Source of the DNA: Nitrospirota bacterium
GTDB lineage: Bacteria; Nitrospirota; Nitrospiria; Nitrospirales; Nitrospiraceae
Assembly: GCA_004296885.1 (NCBI GenBank)
Contig: SCVN01000002.1
Span: forward strand, 1 to 64,000
Length of the DNA stretch: 64,000 bases
Reading direction: 5' to 3'
Shown: positions 1 through 8,211 of the stretch, piece after piece
Position numbering within the stretch: the first letter of the stretch is position 1
Layout: each line of letters opens with the position of its first letter
Position numbers and translations under genes: made by a program
Notes under the pieces: generated by a model
Databases searched by the model: none
Told to the model about the DNA's origin: nothing
The model's input: the letters and a program-made list of their open reading frames with translations, nothing else

Positions 1-520
1 CCTTGAACAGTTTCCGGTAGCCGGGAATTTTCTTCATCTTGGCGACCATCTCGTCATGATTGGCAAAGCCATGCTCGACGGGGTTGACAAGCGGCCCGAC
101 CGACTGCTCCTCCAACGTGGCGGCCCGGCCATCCCAGAACTGGGCCTTGCTGAACAGCCGGTTGAGCGACGCGGGCGCGCTGCGGCCTCCCTTGAGCCCG
201 TGGATGCCGGCCGACACCGGCTTGCCGTCCGTGAAGGCGAATTGCGCCATGTGGCAGCTGGCGCAGGCGATCGTATTGTTTTTCGACAAGCGCTTGTCGA
301 AAAACAGGAGCCGTCCCAACTCGATCTTGCCCTTCGTCAGGGGATTGTCGGCCGGGATGACGATGGCGCTCTCGTCCAGACCGAAGGGGAGCTGCAACTT
401 GTAGTTCCCCGTGGCGGGCGATACGGCCCCGCGCGCCGCGTCGGACGGGAGCGCGCTGCCTGGCCCCAGCGCCGTCAACAAACATGCGGACAACAGGATC
501 ATCAACGGTTTGAATTTCAT
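1..520 (-). CDS. Di-heme cytochrome c peroxidase (MauG/CcpA family), C-terminus cut by window edge
   Basis: The reading frame starts at the ATG at 520 and is still open at base 1, giving about 173 residues. A well placed AAGGAGG lies just upstream of the ATG. The N-terminus is a signal peptide, so the protein should be periplasmic. The first heme site CASCH is visible, followed by family-typical stretches such as GRLLFFDKRLS and FWDGRAATLEEQ. Members use two c-hemes to reduce hydrogen peroxide with electrons from small cytochromes; some MauG relatives oxidise other substrates. The second heme site and the distal ligands lie outside the window. The gene is 64 bases downstream of a PerR-type regulator on the same strand, which supports a peroxide-defence role and co-regulation. 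Confidence 0.9.
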   Translation of the reverse strand, partial: MKFKPLMILLSACLLTALGPGSALPSDAARGAVSPATGNYKLQLPFGLDESAIVIPADNPLTKGKIELGRLLFFDKRLSKNNTIACASCHMAQFAFTDGKPVSAGIHGLKGGRSAPASLNRLFSKAQFWDGRAATLEEQSVGPLVNPVEHGFANHDEMVAKMKKIPGYRKLFK

Positions 521-584
521 TGCGAACCTCCTTCCCAAATCCTGCAACAGGCCATGTGATGTTCGACACATGCCGCGCAATCGT

Positions 585-989
585 TCAGCGGCATCGGGCG
601 CATACTCCTTCGACGACTAGGCGCACCTCCTCGACCTGGTAGCGCTTAAGACTCTTGCGCACACGATCGGCCGTCATCAGCGCATAGGGCATGTCTTCCA
701 CGTTCCCGCACCGCAGACACTTGAAGTGGTGATGCTGAGACACGTTGGGGTCCACGCGTGTCTTGTCCTGCTGGATCAGCACTTCCTGGAGCATGCCGGC
801 CTTCACCAGCGTCTTGATCGTGTTATAGACCGTGGCGCGGGAGATATAGGGAAAGCGCTTGTGGACCTTGCGATAGACCTCGTCGGGCGAGGGGTGATCC
901 GTATTGCCCTGGAGAAATTCCAGGACGGCCGCCCGCTGGGCCGTGACCTTGACGGATTTTTCGATGAGATGTTGGGCCGGCGTCTTCAT
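585..989 (-). CDS. Fur-family transcriptional regulator, PerR-type
   Basis: A 134-residue protein of normal Fur-family length. The N-terminal half is a winged helix with the family motif SRATVYNTIKTL; the C-terminal half has the metal-binding run QHHHF and two Cys pairs, CLRC and CARC, which form the structural zinc site in PerR and Fur proteins. A peroxidase lies directly downstream, which favours a PerR peroxide sensor over an iron regulator. A PerR-box-like palindrome sits a few bases upstream of the start codon and implies autorepression. No strong Shine-Dalgarno sequence is visible before the ATG, so translation may be weak or from a very short leader. Confidence 0.88.
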   Translation of the reverse strand: MKTPAQHLIEKSVKVTAQRAAVLEFLQGNTDHPSPDEVYRKVHKRFPYISRATVYNTIKTLVKAGMLQEVLIQQDKTRVDPNVSQHHHFKCLRCGNVEDMPYALMTADRVRKSLKRYQVEEVRLVVEGVCARCR

Positions 990-994
990 GGTGA

Positions 995-1009
995 TTAGAC
1001 TAATTCTAA
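995..1009 (-). promoter_or_regulatory. Putative PerR box upstream of the Fur-family gene
   Basis: The 15-base near-palindrome TTAGAATTAGTCTAA (minus strand) matches the Bacillus PerR box TTATAATTATTATAA at 12 of 15 positions. It ends 5 bases before the start codon of the regulator, where bound repressor would block transcription of the regulator and the downstream peroxidase. The surrounding DNA is AT-rich in an otherwise GC-rich window. The assignment rests on consensus match and position only. Confidence 0.6.
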
Positions 1010-1067
1010 CTTAAGAATTTGTCAAGTCATGCGGCGAGCCCTGGGCGCATGCGCCAAAACACGGCGC

Positions 1068-2387
1068 TTACTTCTTGCGCACGAGAATGCGGAGGGGGGT
1101 TCCGAGGAAGTCGTATTGTTCCCGCAGGCGGTTTTCCAGGAACCGGAGGTAGTTTTTAGTCACGTCGTCCGGGTGGCCCACGAAGAGCGCGAAGGCCGGC
1201 GGTTTCGTCGCCACTTGGGTCATGAAGACGGATTTGATCGCCTTGCTGGGCTTGCCCTTGCGGACCGGGAGGGGATTCTCTTCCAGAATGGCTTGCAGGA
1301 ACTTGTTCAGCGGTCCGGTGGGCACGCGGACCGTGAAAGCATTGACCACCCGATCGATCAGCCGGAAGATCTCGCGCACCGAGTCCGGCTTCATGGCCGA
1401 GCCGTACAGCACCGGCGCCCAGGGCAGGAACGGGAACTTCCGCTGGAGTTCGGCCTCGTATTCCTGGCGGGCCTCCGGGTCGCTCTCGCGCAGGTCCCAC
1501 TTGTTGACCACCAGGATGCAGGCGCGGCCTTGCTTCAGGGCGAGCCCGGCGATCTTCGTATCCTGTTCGGTGATGCCCTCGACCGCATCCAGCAGCAGGA
1601 CGGCGATGTCCGACCGGCCCATGGCTTTCAGAGCCCGGGCCACGCTGAAGCCTTCGATGCCCCGTTCGATCTTGCCGCGGCGCCGGATGCCGGCCGTGTC
1701 GGTGAAGACGTACTTGCGGTCCTGATAGGTCACGAGCGTATCGATCGGATCGCGCGTGGTGCCGGCTACGGCGCTGACCAGGACCCGATCTTCCCCGAGG
1801 AGGCTGTTCACCAGCGTGGATTTGCCGACATTGGGGCGGCCCACCACGGCGATGCGCGGCAGGTTCGCCGGGCTCTGGTCGGTTTCCCCTTCCGGCAGCA
1901 GGTGATGGAAGGCATCGAGCAAGTCATCCACCCCGATGCCGTGCTCGGCCGAGACCGGGAAGAACTGGCCCTGTCCGATCTTGTAGAAGTCGGCCATCAG
2001 AGCCTCGGCTTTGAGCGTGTCGATCTTATTGATCGCGTAGAACACCGGCTTGTTGATGCCGCGCAGAAGGGTGACCACTTCCTCGTCCGGAGGCGTCAGA
2101 CCCGCGCGCCCATCCATCACGAAGATCAGGATGTCCGCTTCCGCGATCGCGATCTGCGATTGGCGCTTGATCAGGGCCAACATGCCGTCGGCGGCAGCCG
2201 GGTCCAGTCCGCCCGTATCCACGAGGCGGAACGGCCGGCCCCGGTAGGTCCCGTCGGCGTAGTTGCGGTCGCGGGTCACGCCCGGCACGTCGTCCACGAT
2301 CGCGGGCTTCCCGCCCAGGATGCGGTTGAACAGCGTGGACTTGCCCACGTTGGGCCGGCCGATGATGGCGATCAATGGTGCAGACAT
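1068..2387 (-). CDS. der: Ribosome-assembly GTPase Der (EngA)
   Basis: Der is the double-GTPase that helps 50S ribosomal subunits mature. The 439-residue protein shows two G domains in tandem, each with a Walker A GRPNVGKST (near residues 10 and 187), a DTxG switch (DTGG, DTAG) and an NKxD-type base-recognition motif (NKID, NKWD), followed by the KH-like C-terminal domain. Length and architecture are normal. I chose the ATG at 2387; an in-frame GTG 18 bases upstream would only add VRSVA-like residues before the conserved MSAPLIAIIGRP. It is divergent from the next gene, with a TATAAT-like element at 2447-2452 for that neighbour. Confidence 0.96.
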   Translation of the reverse strand: MSAPLIAIIGRPNVGKSTLFNRILGGKPAIVDDVPGVTRDRNYADGTYRGRPFRLVDTGGLDPAAADGMLALIKRQSQIAIAEADILIFVMDGRAGLTPPDEEVVTLLRGINKPVFYAINKIDTLKAEALMADFYKIGQGQFFPVSAEHGIGVDDLLDAFHHLLPEGETDQSPANLPRIAVVGRPNVGKSTLVNSLLGEDRVLVSAVAGTTRDPIDTLVTYQDRKYVFTDTAGIRRRGKIERGIEGFSVARALKAMGRSDIAVLLLDAVEGITEQDTKIAGLALKQGRACILVVNKWDLRESDPEARQEYEAELQRKFPFLPWAPVLYGSAMKPDSVREIFRLIDRVVNAFTVRVPTGPLNKFLQAILEENPLPVRKGKPSKAIKSVFMTQVATKPPAFALFVGHPDDVTKNYLRFLENRLREQYDFLGTPLRILVRKK

Positions 2388-2503
2388 GGCAACGGACCGT
2401 ACCACAGGGGTTTCGACAAAGACAAGAAACGTAGGAGGGGGCAGCGTATAATAAAGGCGGTTGAGGCCTCGGGCGATTCATTGCCGGTGTGCGAGGAAGT
2501 GCC

Positions 2504-4048
2504 ATGAAGCCACGGATCAGAATCATGCTGGGCCTGGTGTTGTTCGCAGGGCTGTCGAGCGGCTGCGCGTCGGAGTTGTACAATGCGGCGGAGCGGGGCG
2601 ATCTCAAGGCCGTTCAGACCCTGGTGGGTCAGGGGGCGGTCATTAACGAGGCATCGGGTATTGACGGAGAGGTGCCGCTGGTCGGGGCGGCGCAAAACGG
2701 CAAGATGGAAGTCGTGCAGTTCCTGCTCAGCCACGGTGCAGATGTGAATAAGGCCGATGACTTTGAACGGACCGCCCTACATGCTGCGGCTGCCGGTGGA
2801 CATCTCTCGATTGTGCAGCTGTTGCTGGAGCGAGGAGCCAACGTCAACAGTCAGAATCGCTTCAAGTTTACTCCCTTGTCCTCGGCAGCTTCAGCAGGCC
2901 ATGCACAAGTCGTGAAGTTATTGCTCGATCGAGGGGCGGACGTCTCGATACCCGATTACTGGGGTACGCAGCCTCTCTGGTGGGCGGTGAGAGGCAATGG
3001 GAATGCCGAGATCGTGCAAATGCTGTTGGAGCATGGCGCAGATCCGGGCGTCAAAGGCAGGGAAATCGATATCATGCAGGACTGGCGCCCTCCCTTGACG
3101 GTCGCGCAGGAGAAGGGCAATACCAGGGTTATCCGGCTGCTTCAACAGGCCGAGGCTCGGCTATTGGGAGCGGCCGATGCCCCGTCGGTGCCCACTGCGG
3201 CGCCCGCGTCACCCGCACCAGCAGCCGTCCCGGCGAGCGACGTGGACCAGCCGCCGGCTGTACGTGCGAAGCCCAGGGAGAACGCCTACGCAGTCGTCAT
3301 CGGCATCGATACCTATCGCAATAAGCTTCCGAAGGCCGACTATGCCTCCCATGATGCCGAGATTATGGGTACCTATCTGACGAACGTCATGGGTTATGAG
3401 GAGGAGAACGTGGCGGTGCTGCTCAATGACCGAGCCGCCAAGACCGACTTGGAAAAGTACATCGAACATTGGCTGCCCAAGCGAGTCGAGCCGGGGGCCT
3501 CAGTGTTCATTTATTTTTCCGGGCACGGCGCGCCCAATCCCAAGACCGGTGATGCCTACCTGGTGCCCTACGACGGAGATCCGGCCTTTGTGGACGCGAC
3601 CGGCTACCCCTTGAAGCGGCTCTACGACCAGGTGGGCAAGCTCCAAGCCAAGGAAATCGTCGTCATGTTGGATTCTTGTTTCTCCGGCGCGGGCGGCCGA
3701 TCGGTGATCGCCAAAGGGATGAGGCCGATGGTCCTCTCGGTGGAGAATCCGGTCCTGGCCGGAGGCAAGACGGTCGTGCTGGCGGCCAGCCAGGGCGATC
3801 AGGTCTCCAGCACCTATGACCAGAAAGGCCACGGACTCCTGACCTATTTCTTCCTCAAAGGGTTGCAAGGGGAGGCCGATCGAAACAAGGACGGGTCGGT
3901 GGATCTGGCCGAGCTCTTCAGCTATCTGAAGCCGCAGGTGGAACGGAAGGCCAGGCGGGACTTCAACAACGAACAGACCCCGCAGCTCCTCGGGAGCCCC
4001 GAGCTCTTAAGGCGAGGCGTCCGCCTGGTCGAACGGGCCGGGCCGTAA
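2504..4048 (+). CDS. Ankyrin-repeat lipoprotein with C-terminal caspase-like (peptidase C14) domain
   Basis: A 514-residue protein starting at ATG 2504, preceded by GAGGAAG. Residues 1-22 are a lipoprotein signal with lipobox LSSGC. About five ankyrin repeats follow (roughly residues 25-215, e.g. ALHAAAAGGHLSIVQLLLE), then a Pro/Ala-rich linker, then a caspase-like domain from about residue 260. That domain starts at YAVVIGIDTY, has the catalytic His in YFSGHG and the catalytic Cys in LDSCFSG. Both catalytic residues are intact, so it is probably an active Arg/Lys- or Asp-directed cysteine protease at the membrane. Ankyrin repeats usually bind proteins; the substrate is unknown. Prokaryotic caspase-like proteins often act in stress or cell-death responses. 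Confidence 0.88.
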   Translation: MKPRIRIMLGLVLFAGLSSGCASELYNAAERGDLKAVQTLVGQGAVINEASGIDGEVPLVGAAQNGKMEVVQFLLSHGADVNKADDFERTALHAAAAGGHLSIVQLLLERGANVNSQNRFKFTPLSSAASAGHAQVVKLLLDRGADVSIPDYWGTQPLWWAVRGNGNAEIVQMLLEHGADPGVKGREIDIMQDWRPPLTVAQEKGNTRVIRLLQQAEARLLGAADAPSVPTAAPASPAPAAVPASDVDQPPAVRAKPRENAYAVVIGIDTYRNKLPKADYASHDAEIMGTYLTNVMGYEEENVAVLLNDRAAKTDLEKYIEHWLPKRVEPGASVFIYFSGHGAPNPKTGDAYLVPYDGDPAFVDATGYPLKRLYDQVGKLQAKEIVVMLDSCFSGAGGRSVIAKGMRPMVLSVENPVLAGGKTVVLAASQGDQVSSTYDQKGHGLLTYFFLKGLQGEADRNKDGSVDLAELFSYLKPQVERKARRDFNNEQTPQLLGSPELLRRGVRLVERAGP

Positions 4049-4065
4049 CGTATGCTCTTGCTGCA

Positions 4066-4764
4066 ATGACTTCTCACCCCTCACCCCTCGCCCCTCACGT
4101 CTTCGATTGGGATGCCGTGGACGACGTCCTGCTGGACATGGACGGGACGTTGCTCGACCGGCATTTCGACAATTTCTTTTTCGAAGAAGAATTGCCGCGA
4201 CGCTATGCGGCCAGGCATGGGCTCCCGTTCGCGGAGGCCCTGGCGAAGCTGCTCGCCATGTACCGGTCGGTCGAAACGGAGCTGGCCTGGACGGACCTCC
4301 ATTATTGGTCCCGGCTGCTGGACATGGATCTGGTGGCGCTGACCAAAGAGTTCGACCATTTGATTCGCTTTCTGCCGGATGCGGAAGACTTTCTCGCCCA
4401 CCTGCGCGAGCAGGGCAAGCGCGTCCATATCGTCACGAACGCCCATGCAAGCGGGATTGCGATCAAGGCCGCCAAAACCGGCGTAGACCGACACGTGGAA
4501 CGGATCGTCAATGCCTTCGAGGTCGGCTACCTGAAGATGCGGCCGGAATACTGGCCCGTCTGCCGGCAACTCATCGGCTTCGATCCCGCCCGGTCCCTCT
4601 ATATCGACGACGACGAATCCTGTTTGGCCGCCGCGCAAGCCTTCGGGATCGGCCACATCGTCCACCGCTCCACGTCCAGCTCGCAGCTCCCGCCCCAACC
4701 GTCGTCCCGTCACCGGTCCATCGAGACGTTTCATGTGCTGATGAACCGAGGCCTCCCGCGCTAG
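4066..4764 (+). CDS. HAD-superfamily hydrolase, YrfG-like (GMP/IMP nucleotidase group)
   Basis: A 232-residue cytosolic phosphatase. Motif I LLDMDGTLLD carries the nucleophile Asp, motif II is VTNAH, the motif III lysine lies in GYLKMRPEYW, and motif IV is YIDDDESCLAAA. The spacing and the segment TDLHYWSRLLDMD resemble the E. coli YrfG purine-nucleotidase family. Conservation begins at FDWDAVDDVLL; the first 12 residues are encoded almost wholly by a 7-base tandem array and have no counterpart in the family. No good Shine-Dalgarno precedes the ATG. It follows the caspase gene after 17 bases on the same strand. Substrate assignment is tentative. Confidence 0.85.
   Translation: MTSHPSPLAPHVFDWDAVDDVLLDMDGTLLDRHFDNFFFEEELPRRYAARHGLPFAEALAKLLAMYRSVETELAWTDLHYWSRLLDMDLVALTKEFDHLIRFLPDAEDFLAHLREQGKRVHIVTNAHASGIAIKAAKTGVDRHVERIVNAFEVGYLKMRPEYWPVCRQLIGFDPARSLYIDDDESCLAAAQAFGIGHIVHRSTSSSQLPPQPSSRHRSIETFHVLMNRGLPR
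4071..4098 (+). repeat. Heptanucleotide array inside the 5' end of the HAD gene
   Basis: Four consecutive 7-base units of the form (C/T)(C/T)CTC(A/G)C start 5 bases into the coding sequence. They encode most of the non-conserved N-terminal extension of the HAD hydrolase. Related 7-base arrays recur elsewhere in this window. Confidence 0.75.
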
Positions 4765-4783
4765 CCCTCATGAATGATGCGGG

Positions 4784-7700
4784 CTAGGAAGAGGCATCCA
4801 ATAGGTCGCGGACTTTGTGGAGGAGCGTCTGGGGCGGCATGGGTTTGGGCAGAAACGCCGCCTGCGCGTCGTGGATGCCTTGGTGTAGGTTTTGATCTTC
4901 GGTGTAGCCGGACATGTATAAAACCTTGAGCTCTCGACGGGCCGACGTCAATCGGCGTGCCAGCGCGTGACCGCTCATCTCGGGCATGACGAGGTCGGTC
5001 AGGAGGAGGTGAATCGGACCGGCATGTTGTCCGGCGAGCGCCAAGGCTTCCGCCCCGTTCTTCGCTTCCAGCACCCGGTAGCCCTGCTCTTCCAGCACTT
5101 CGCGAACCAGTGCACGGACGGTTGGTTCGTCCTCGGCCAGAAGAATGGTTTCGGAACCGCGGGTCGATCGGTGTGACGGCTCCGAGGGTAACGATGGTTC
5201 CGGTGCTTGCGCCACCTGCGGAAGGCAGACCGTAAACGTGGCGCCCTGACCCGGCTCGCTGGATGCCCAGATGGCTCCGCCGCTTTGCGCCACGATCCCA
5301 TAGACCGTCGCGAGCCCAAGCCCGGTTCCTTTCCCCACGTCCTTCGTCGTGAAGAATGGCTCAAACAGGTGGGCCAAGGTGGCCTTGTCCATGCCCTGGC
5401 CGGTATCGGTGACGATCAGCTGCGCGTAGACGCCGGACGGAAGGTTGGAAGGCTTGCCGGCGTCGCCCTGGTCGAAGGTCGCGTTCACGGTTGCGATCGT
5501 CAGCCGGCCTCCGTTCGGCATGGAATCCCGTGCGTTGAGAGCCAGGTTCATGATGACTTGCTCGATCTGACCGGGATCCGCCTTAACCGGGCCGAGGTCC
5601 TGGCTCAAGGCCGGCACCAACTCGATATGTTCGCCGATCAGTCGTCGGAGGATCGGGTCCATGGCGAGTATGGAGTCGTTGAGGCACAACACCTTGGGTT
5701 CCAGCACCTGCCGCCGGCTGAACGCCAGCAACTGTCGGGTCAGCGACGTGGCCCGGTCGGAGGCCGTCTTAATGTCGCGGACATACCGGCTCAGCGGGTC
5801 CTGGAGCTCAATCCGGCACCGGATGAGGTCGCTGCACCCGCCGATCACGGTCAACAAATTATTGAAGTCATGTGCAATGCCGCCGGCCAGCCGCCCGACC
5901 GCCTCCATCTTCTGCGCCTGGCGCAGCTCTTCCTCGAGACGCTTGCGGTCGGTGATGTCCTCGGACAGACCCAGCAGATAGCGGGGCACACCCTGCTCAT
6001 CCAGGATGGGAATCTTTTTGGTATGCAACAGTCTCTGGCCCTTATCCTTGGTTTGGATCGGTTCTTCCGGAATGTCCAAGAGTCGACCGTCAGCCAAGAC
6101 TGCCCGATCCATGGCCGTGAAGAAATCGGCTTGCTCTTTCGTGAAGAAGTCGTAGTCGCTCTTCCCGATCAAATCCCCACGCAAGTAGCCGATCAAGTCC
6201 TCGCCGGCCTTGTTAAACAGTACGAACCGCAGATCCTGAGCGTCCTTCACAAAAACCATGCCGGGAATGTTCTCGACGATTGAGTTGAGGAAAGCCTGGA
6301 GCTGGCGCAGGGCTCCTTCCGCTTGCTTGCGTCCGGTGACGTCTTCCTGAACGCACACCCAGTACGTCTTGTTTGATATTGCCAGGGCGGTGATGCGGGC
6401 AAACGTCGTAAAAGGCGTGCCGTCCTTCTTGCGGTTGCCGAATTCGCCGGACCAGACCCCCCGCGCCTTCAGTTGCTCGACCACGTCGCCGACGATCCGC
6501 GAGTTTTCGTCCGGGGGATAGGCGTTCAGAGCCGTGACGTGTTGGCCGATCAGCTCGCCTTGTCGGTATCCGAACATGGCATCCTCGGCCGGATTGGTGT
6601 AACGGATAAACCCCTGTTCGTCGGATAGGCTGACGCCTTCCGCCATGCTCTCCAGCACGCGAGATTGCATTGTGAGCGCTTCTTCCGCCCGCTTGCGTTC
6701 GGTGATGTCGAAACAGGCACCGATAAACCCCGTGAAGCTTCCCTCCAAGTCGTGGAAGGGGCCTCCATAATCGGTAATGTACCGGTATTCGCCGTCATAA
6801 CGGCGCAGCCGATACTCCAGGATGAACGGTTCACGGGCGTGAAATGCTTTCAGGTAGTGTGTAATGCATCGGTCCACGTCATCGGGATGCACGCCTTCGG
6901 CCCAGCCGTTCCCCAGTTCCTGTTCCAGCGTTCGACCCGTGAAGGTCAGCCAGGTGTTGTTGAAATAGTCGCACTTCGCGTCCACGCCCGAGCGCCATAT
7001 CATCGCCGGGAAATTTTGGAGGATGCCGAGATAGAAATCACGCGATCGGGCGAGCAGTTTCTCCGCCCGCTTGCGTTCGGTGATGTCGCGCACGAACGCG
7101 CAGTGGTACTCGCGTCCCTCGAAGGAGAGGTATTTGACGTTGATCTCGATCGGGATGCGCCGGCCGTCCTTGGCGCGATGGGAGGTTTCGAATACCGCTC
7201 CCCCTTTTTCCTTGGTAGCGGCCCAGTAGGCCGGCCACATGTCCGTGTGGAAATCGGGGTTGATGTCGTGCACGGTCATGCGACACAATTCATCTTTGGA
7301 GTAACCCAGCATGACGCTGGCCGCTTCGTTGACCTCCATGATCTCGGCGTGCGGGTTGACCCAGTAAATTGCGTCACTGGCCTGCTCGATCGTAAATCGG
7401 GCCAGCCGCAAATCTTCGTCGGCTTGCTTGCGCTCGGTGAGGTGGCGATCGCGCTCGATTTCCAGGGCGATGCGCTGACCGAAAATGCGCAGGACCTCTT
7501 GATCCTCCTCGCTGAACTCCCGCGGTTTGTCGTCCAGAAGGCACGTGACCGCGACGACACGGTGATCGTTGGCCAAGGCGGGGAAGCCGCAATAGGCGTA
7601 AGCGTCATGCTCCTGGAGAAAAGTCGCCTGTGGGAATCGCTCCATGACGCGGTCGAAGATTTGCACGTCCCTGGTGCGCTCGACAGTGGCGCAGGGCGTG

Positions 7701-8011
7701 ACGGCCAGCGGACAATGTCCCGCATCCGTCATGACCTGGCCGTTGATATAGACGGCCTTGAAGTACAATTCTTCCCCGACGATTTCCGATAAACAGACCA
7801 CGCGCACGTCGAACGACTCGCCGATCATGCGCGCGGCCTGCGCGAAGACCTCCAAAGGATCCCCGGACAGGGTCATGCCGAGCGCATAGAGCGTTTGCAA
7901 GTGCGCGAGGTGCTTGGTCTTCTGCGAGGCGGCGGTGCGAGATGCCTGCGGCTTGCGCACTGCGGGGCGGGGTGAGCGTTTGGTCACGGAGGGGCGTTTC
8001 TTCCTGCTCAT
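4784..8011 (-). CDS. GAF-PAS multi-sensor hybrid histidine kinase
   Basis: A 1075-residue soluble hybrid kinase starting at ATG 8011 (MSRKKRPS). It has a basic N-terminus, a GAF domain (about 35-190), four PAS domains (about 205-315, 325-440, 450-565, 570-690), a HisKA domain with the phospho-accepting His in GGIAHDFNNLL, an HATPase domain with N-box NLALNARDSM and G-box GKGTGLGLATV, and a C-terminal receiver domain with phospho-acceptor Asp in LLLTDLVMP. There are no membrane segments, so signals are cytosolic and probably redox or ligand type; no heme or flavin residue can be assigned by eye. It has no cognate regulator next to it. The same domain order and signature motifs recur in the kinase at 18726-21155. 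Confidence 0.93.
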   Translation of the reverse strand: MSRKKRPSVTKRSPRPAVRKPQASRTAASQKTKHLAHLQTLYALGMTLSGDPLEVFAQAARMIGESFDVRVVCLSEIVGEELYFKAVYINGQVMTDAGHCPLAVTPCATVERTRDVQIFDRVMERFPQATFLQEHDAYAYCGFPALANDHRVVAVTCLLDDKPREFSEEDQEVLRIFGQRIALEIERDRHLTERKQADEDLRLARFTIEQASDAIYWVNPHAEIMEVNEAASVMLGYSKDELCRMTVHDINPDFHTDMWPAYWAATKEKGGAVFETSHRAKDGRRIPIEINVKYLSFEGREYHCAFVRDITERKRAEKLLARSRDFYLGILQNFPAMIWRSGVDAKCDYFNNTWLTFTGRTLEQELGNGWAEGVHPDDVDRCITHYLKAFHAREPFILEYRLRRYDGEYRYITDYGGPFHDLEGSFTGFIGACFDITERKRAEEALTMQSRVLESMAEGVSLSDEQGFIRYTNPAEDAMFGYRQGELIGQHVTALNAYPPDENSRIVGDVVEQLKARGVWSGEFGNRKKDGTPFTTFARITALAISNKTYWVCVQEDVTGRKQAEGALRQLQAFLNSIVENIPGMVFVKDAQDLRFVLFNKAGEDLIGYLRGDLIGKSDYDFFTKEQADFFTAMDRAVLADGRLLDIPEEPIQTKDKGQRLLHTKKIPILDEQGVPRYLLGLSEDITDRKRLEEELRQAQKMEAVGRLAGGIAHDFNNLLTVIGGCSDLIRCRIELQDPLSRYVRDIKTASDRATSLTRQLLAFSRRQVLEPKVLCLNDSILAMDPILRRLIGEHIELVPALSQDLGPVKADPGQIEQVIMNLALNARDSMPNGGRLTIATVNATFDQGDAGKPSNLPSGVYAQLIVTDTGQGMDKATLAHLFEPFFTTKDVGKGTGLGLATVYGIVAQSGGAIWASSEPGQGATFTVCLPQVAQAPEPSLPSEPSHRSTRGSETILLAEDEPTVRALVREVLEEQGYRVLEAKNGAEALALAGQHAGPIHLLLTDLVMPEMSGHALARRLTSARRELKVLYMSGYTEDQNLHQGIHDAQAAFLPKPMPPQTLLHKVRDLLDASS

Positions 8012-8125
8012 AGGAACTGGTGCGGCAAAATGAAGGCCGTAGCCTAACAGGCGATCACCGATATGTCCAGTTGGCCGCAATTGGCCTTCATGGTTCGTCT
8101 ATGTTAGATTCGCGTCGCAACAACA

Positions 8126-8205
8126 GTCTGAAAGTCGGCAAGTCTTAACGTCATAAAGTCTGTCGGACTTGAAGATTTTTAGACTTTATGACTTTTGGAC
8201 GTTCT
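8126..8205. repeat. Octanucleotide array in inverted halves upstream of leuS
   Basis: Ten 8-base units in perfect phase fill the gap before leuS. The first five begin with GTC and the next five with GA(C/T), so the second half is roughly the reverse complement of the first. The best-paired part is a 12-bp stem, GTCATAAAGTCT at 8150-8161 with its complement at 8181-8192. As RNA it would place a large hairpin 7 bases from the leuS start codon. Confidence 0.8.
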
Positions 8206-8211
8206 TGATTC

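Noticed and set aside
1029-2507. A 492-codon open frame opposite der.
   Set aside because: It mirrors the der coding frame, has no recognisable domain, and arises from high third-position GC in der.
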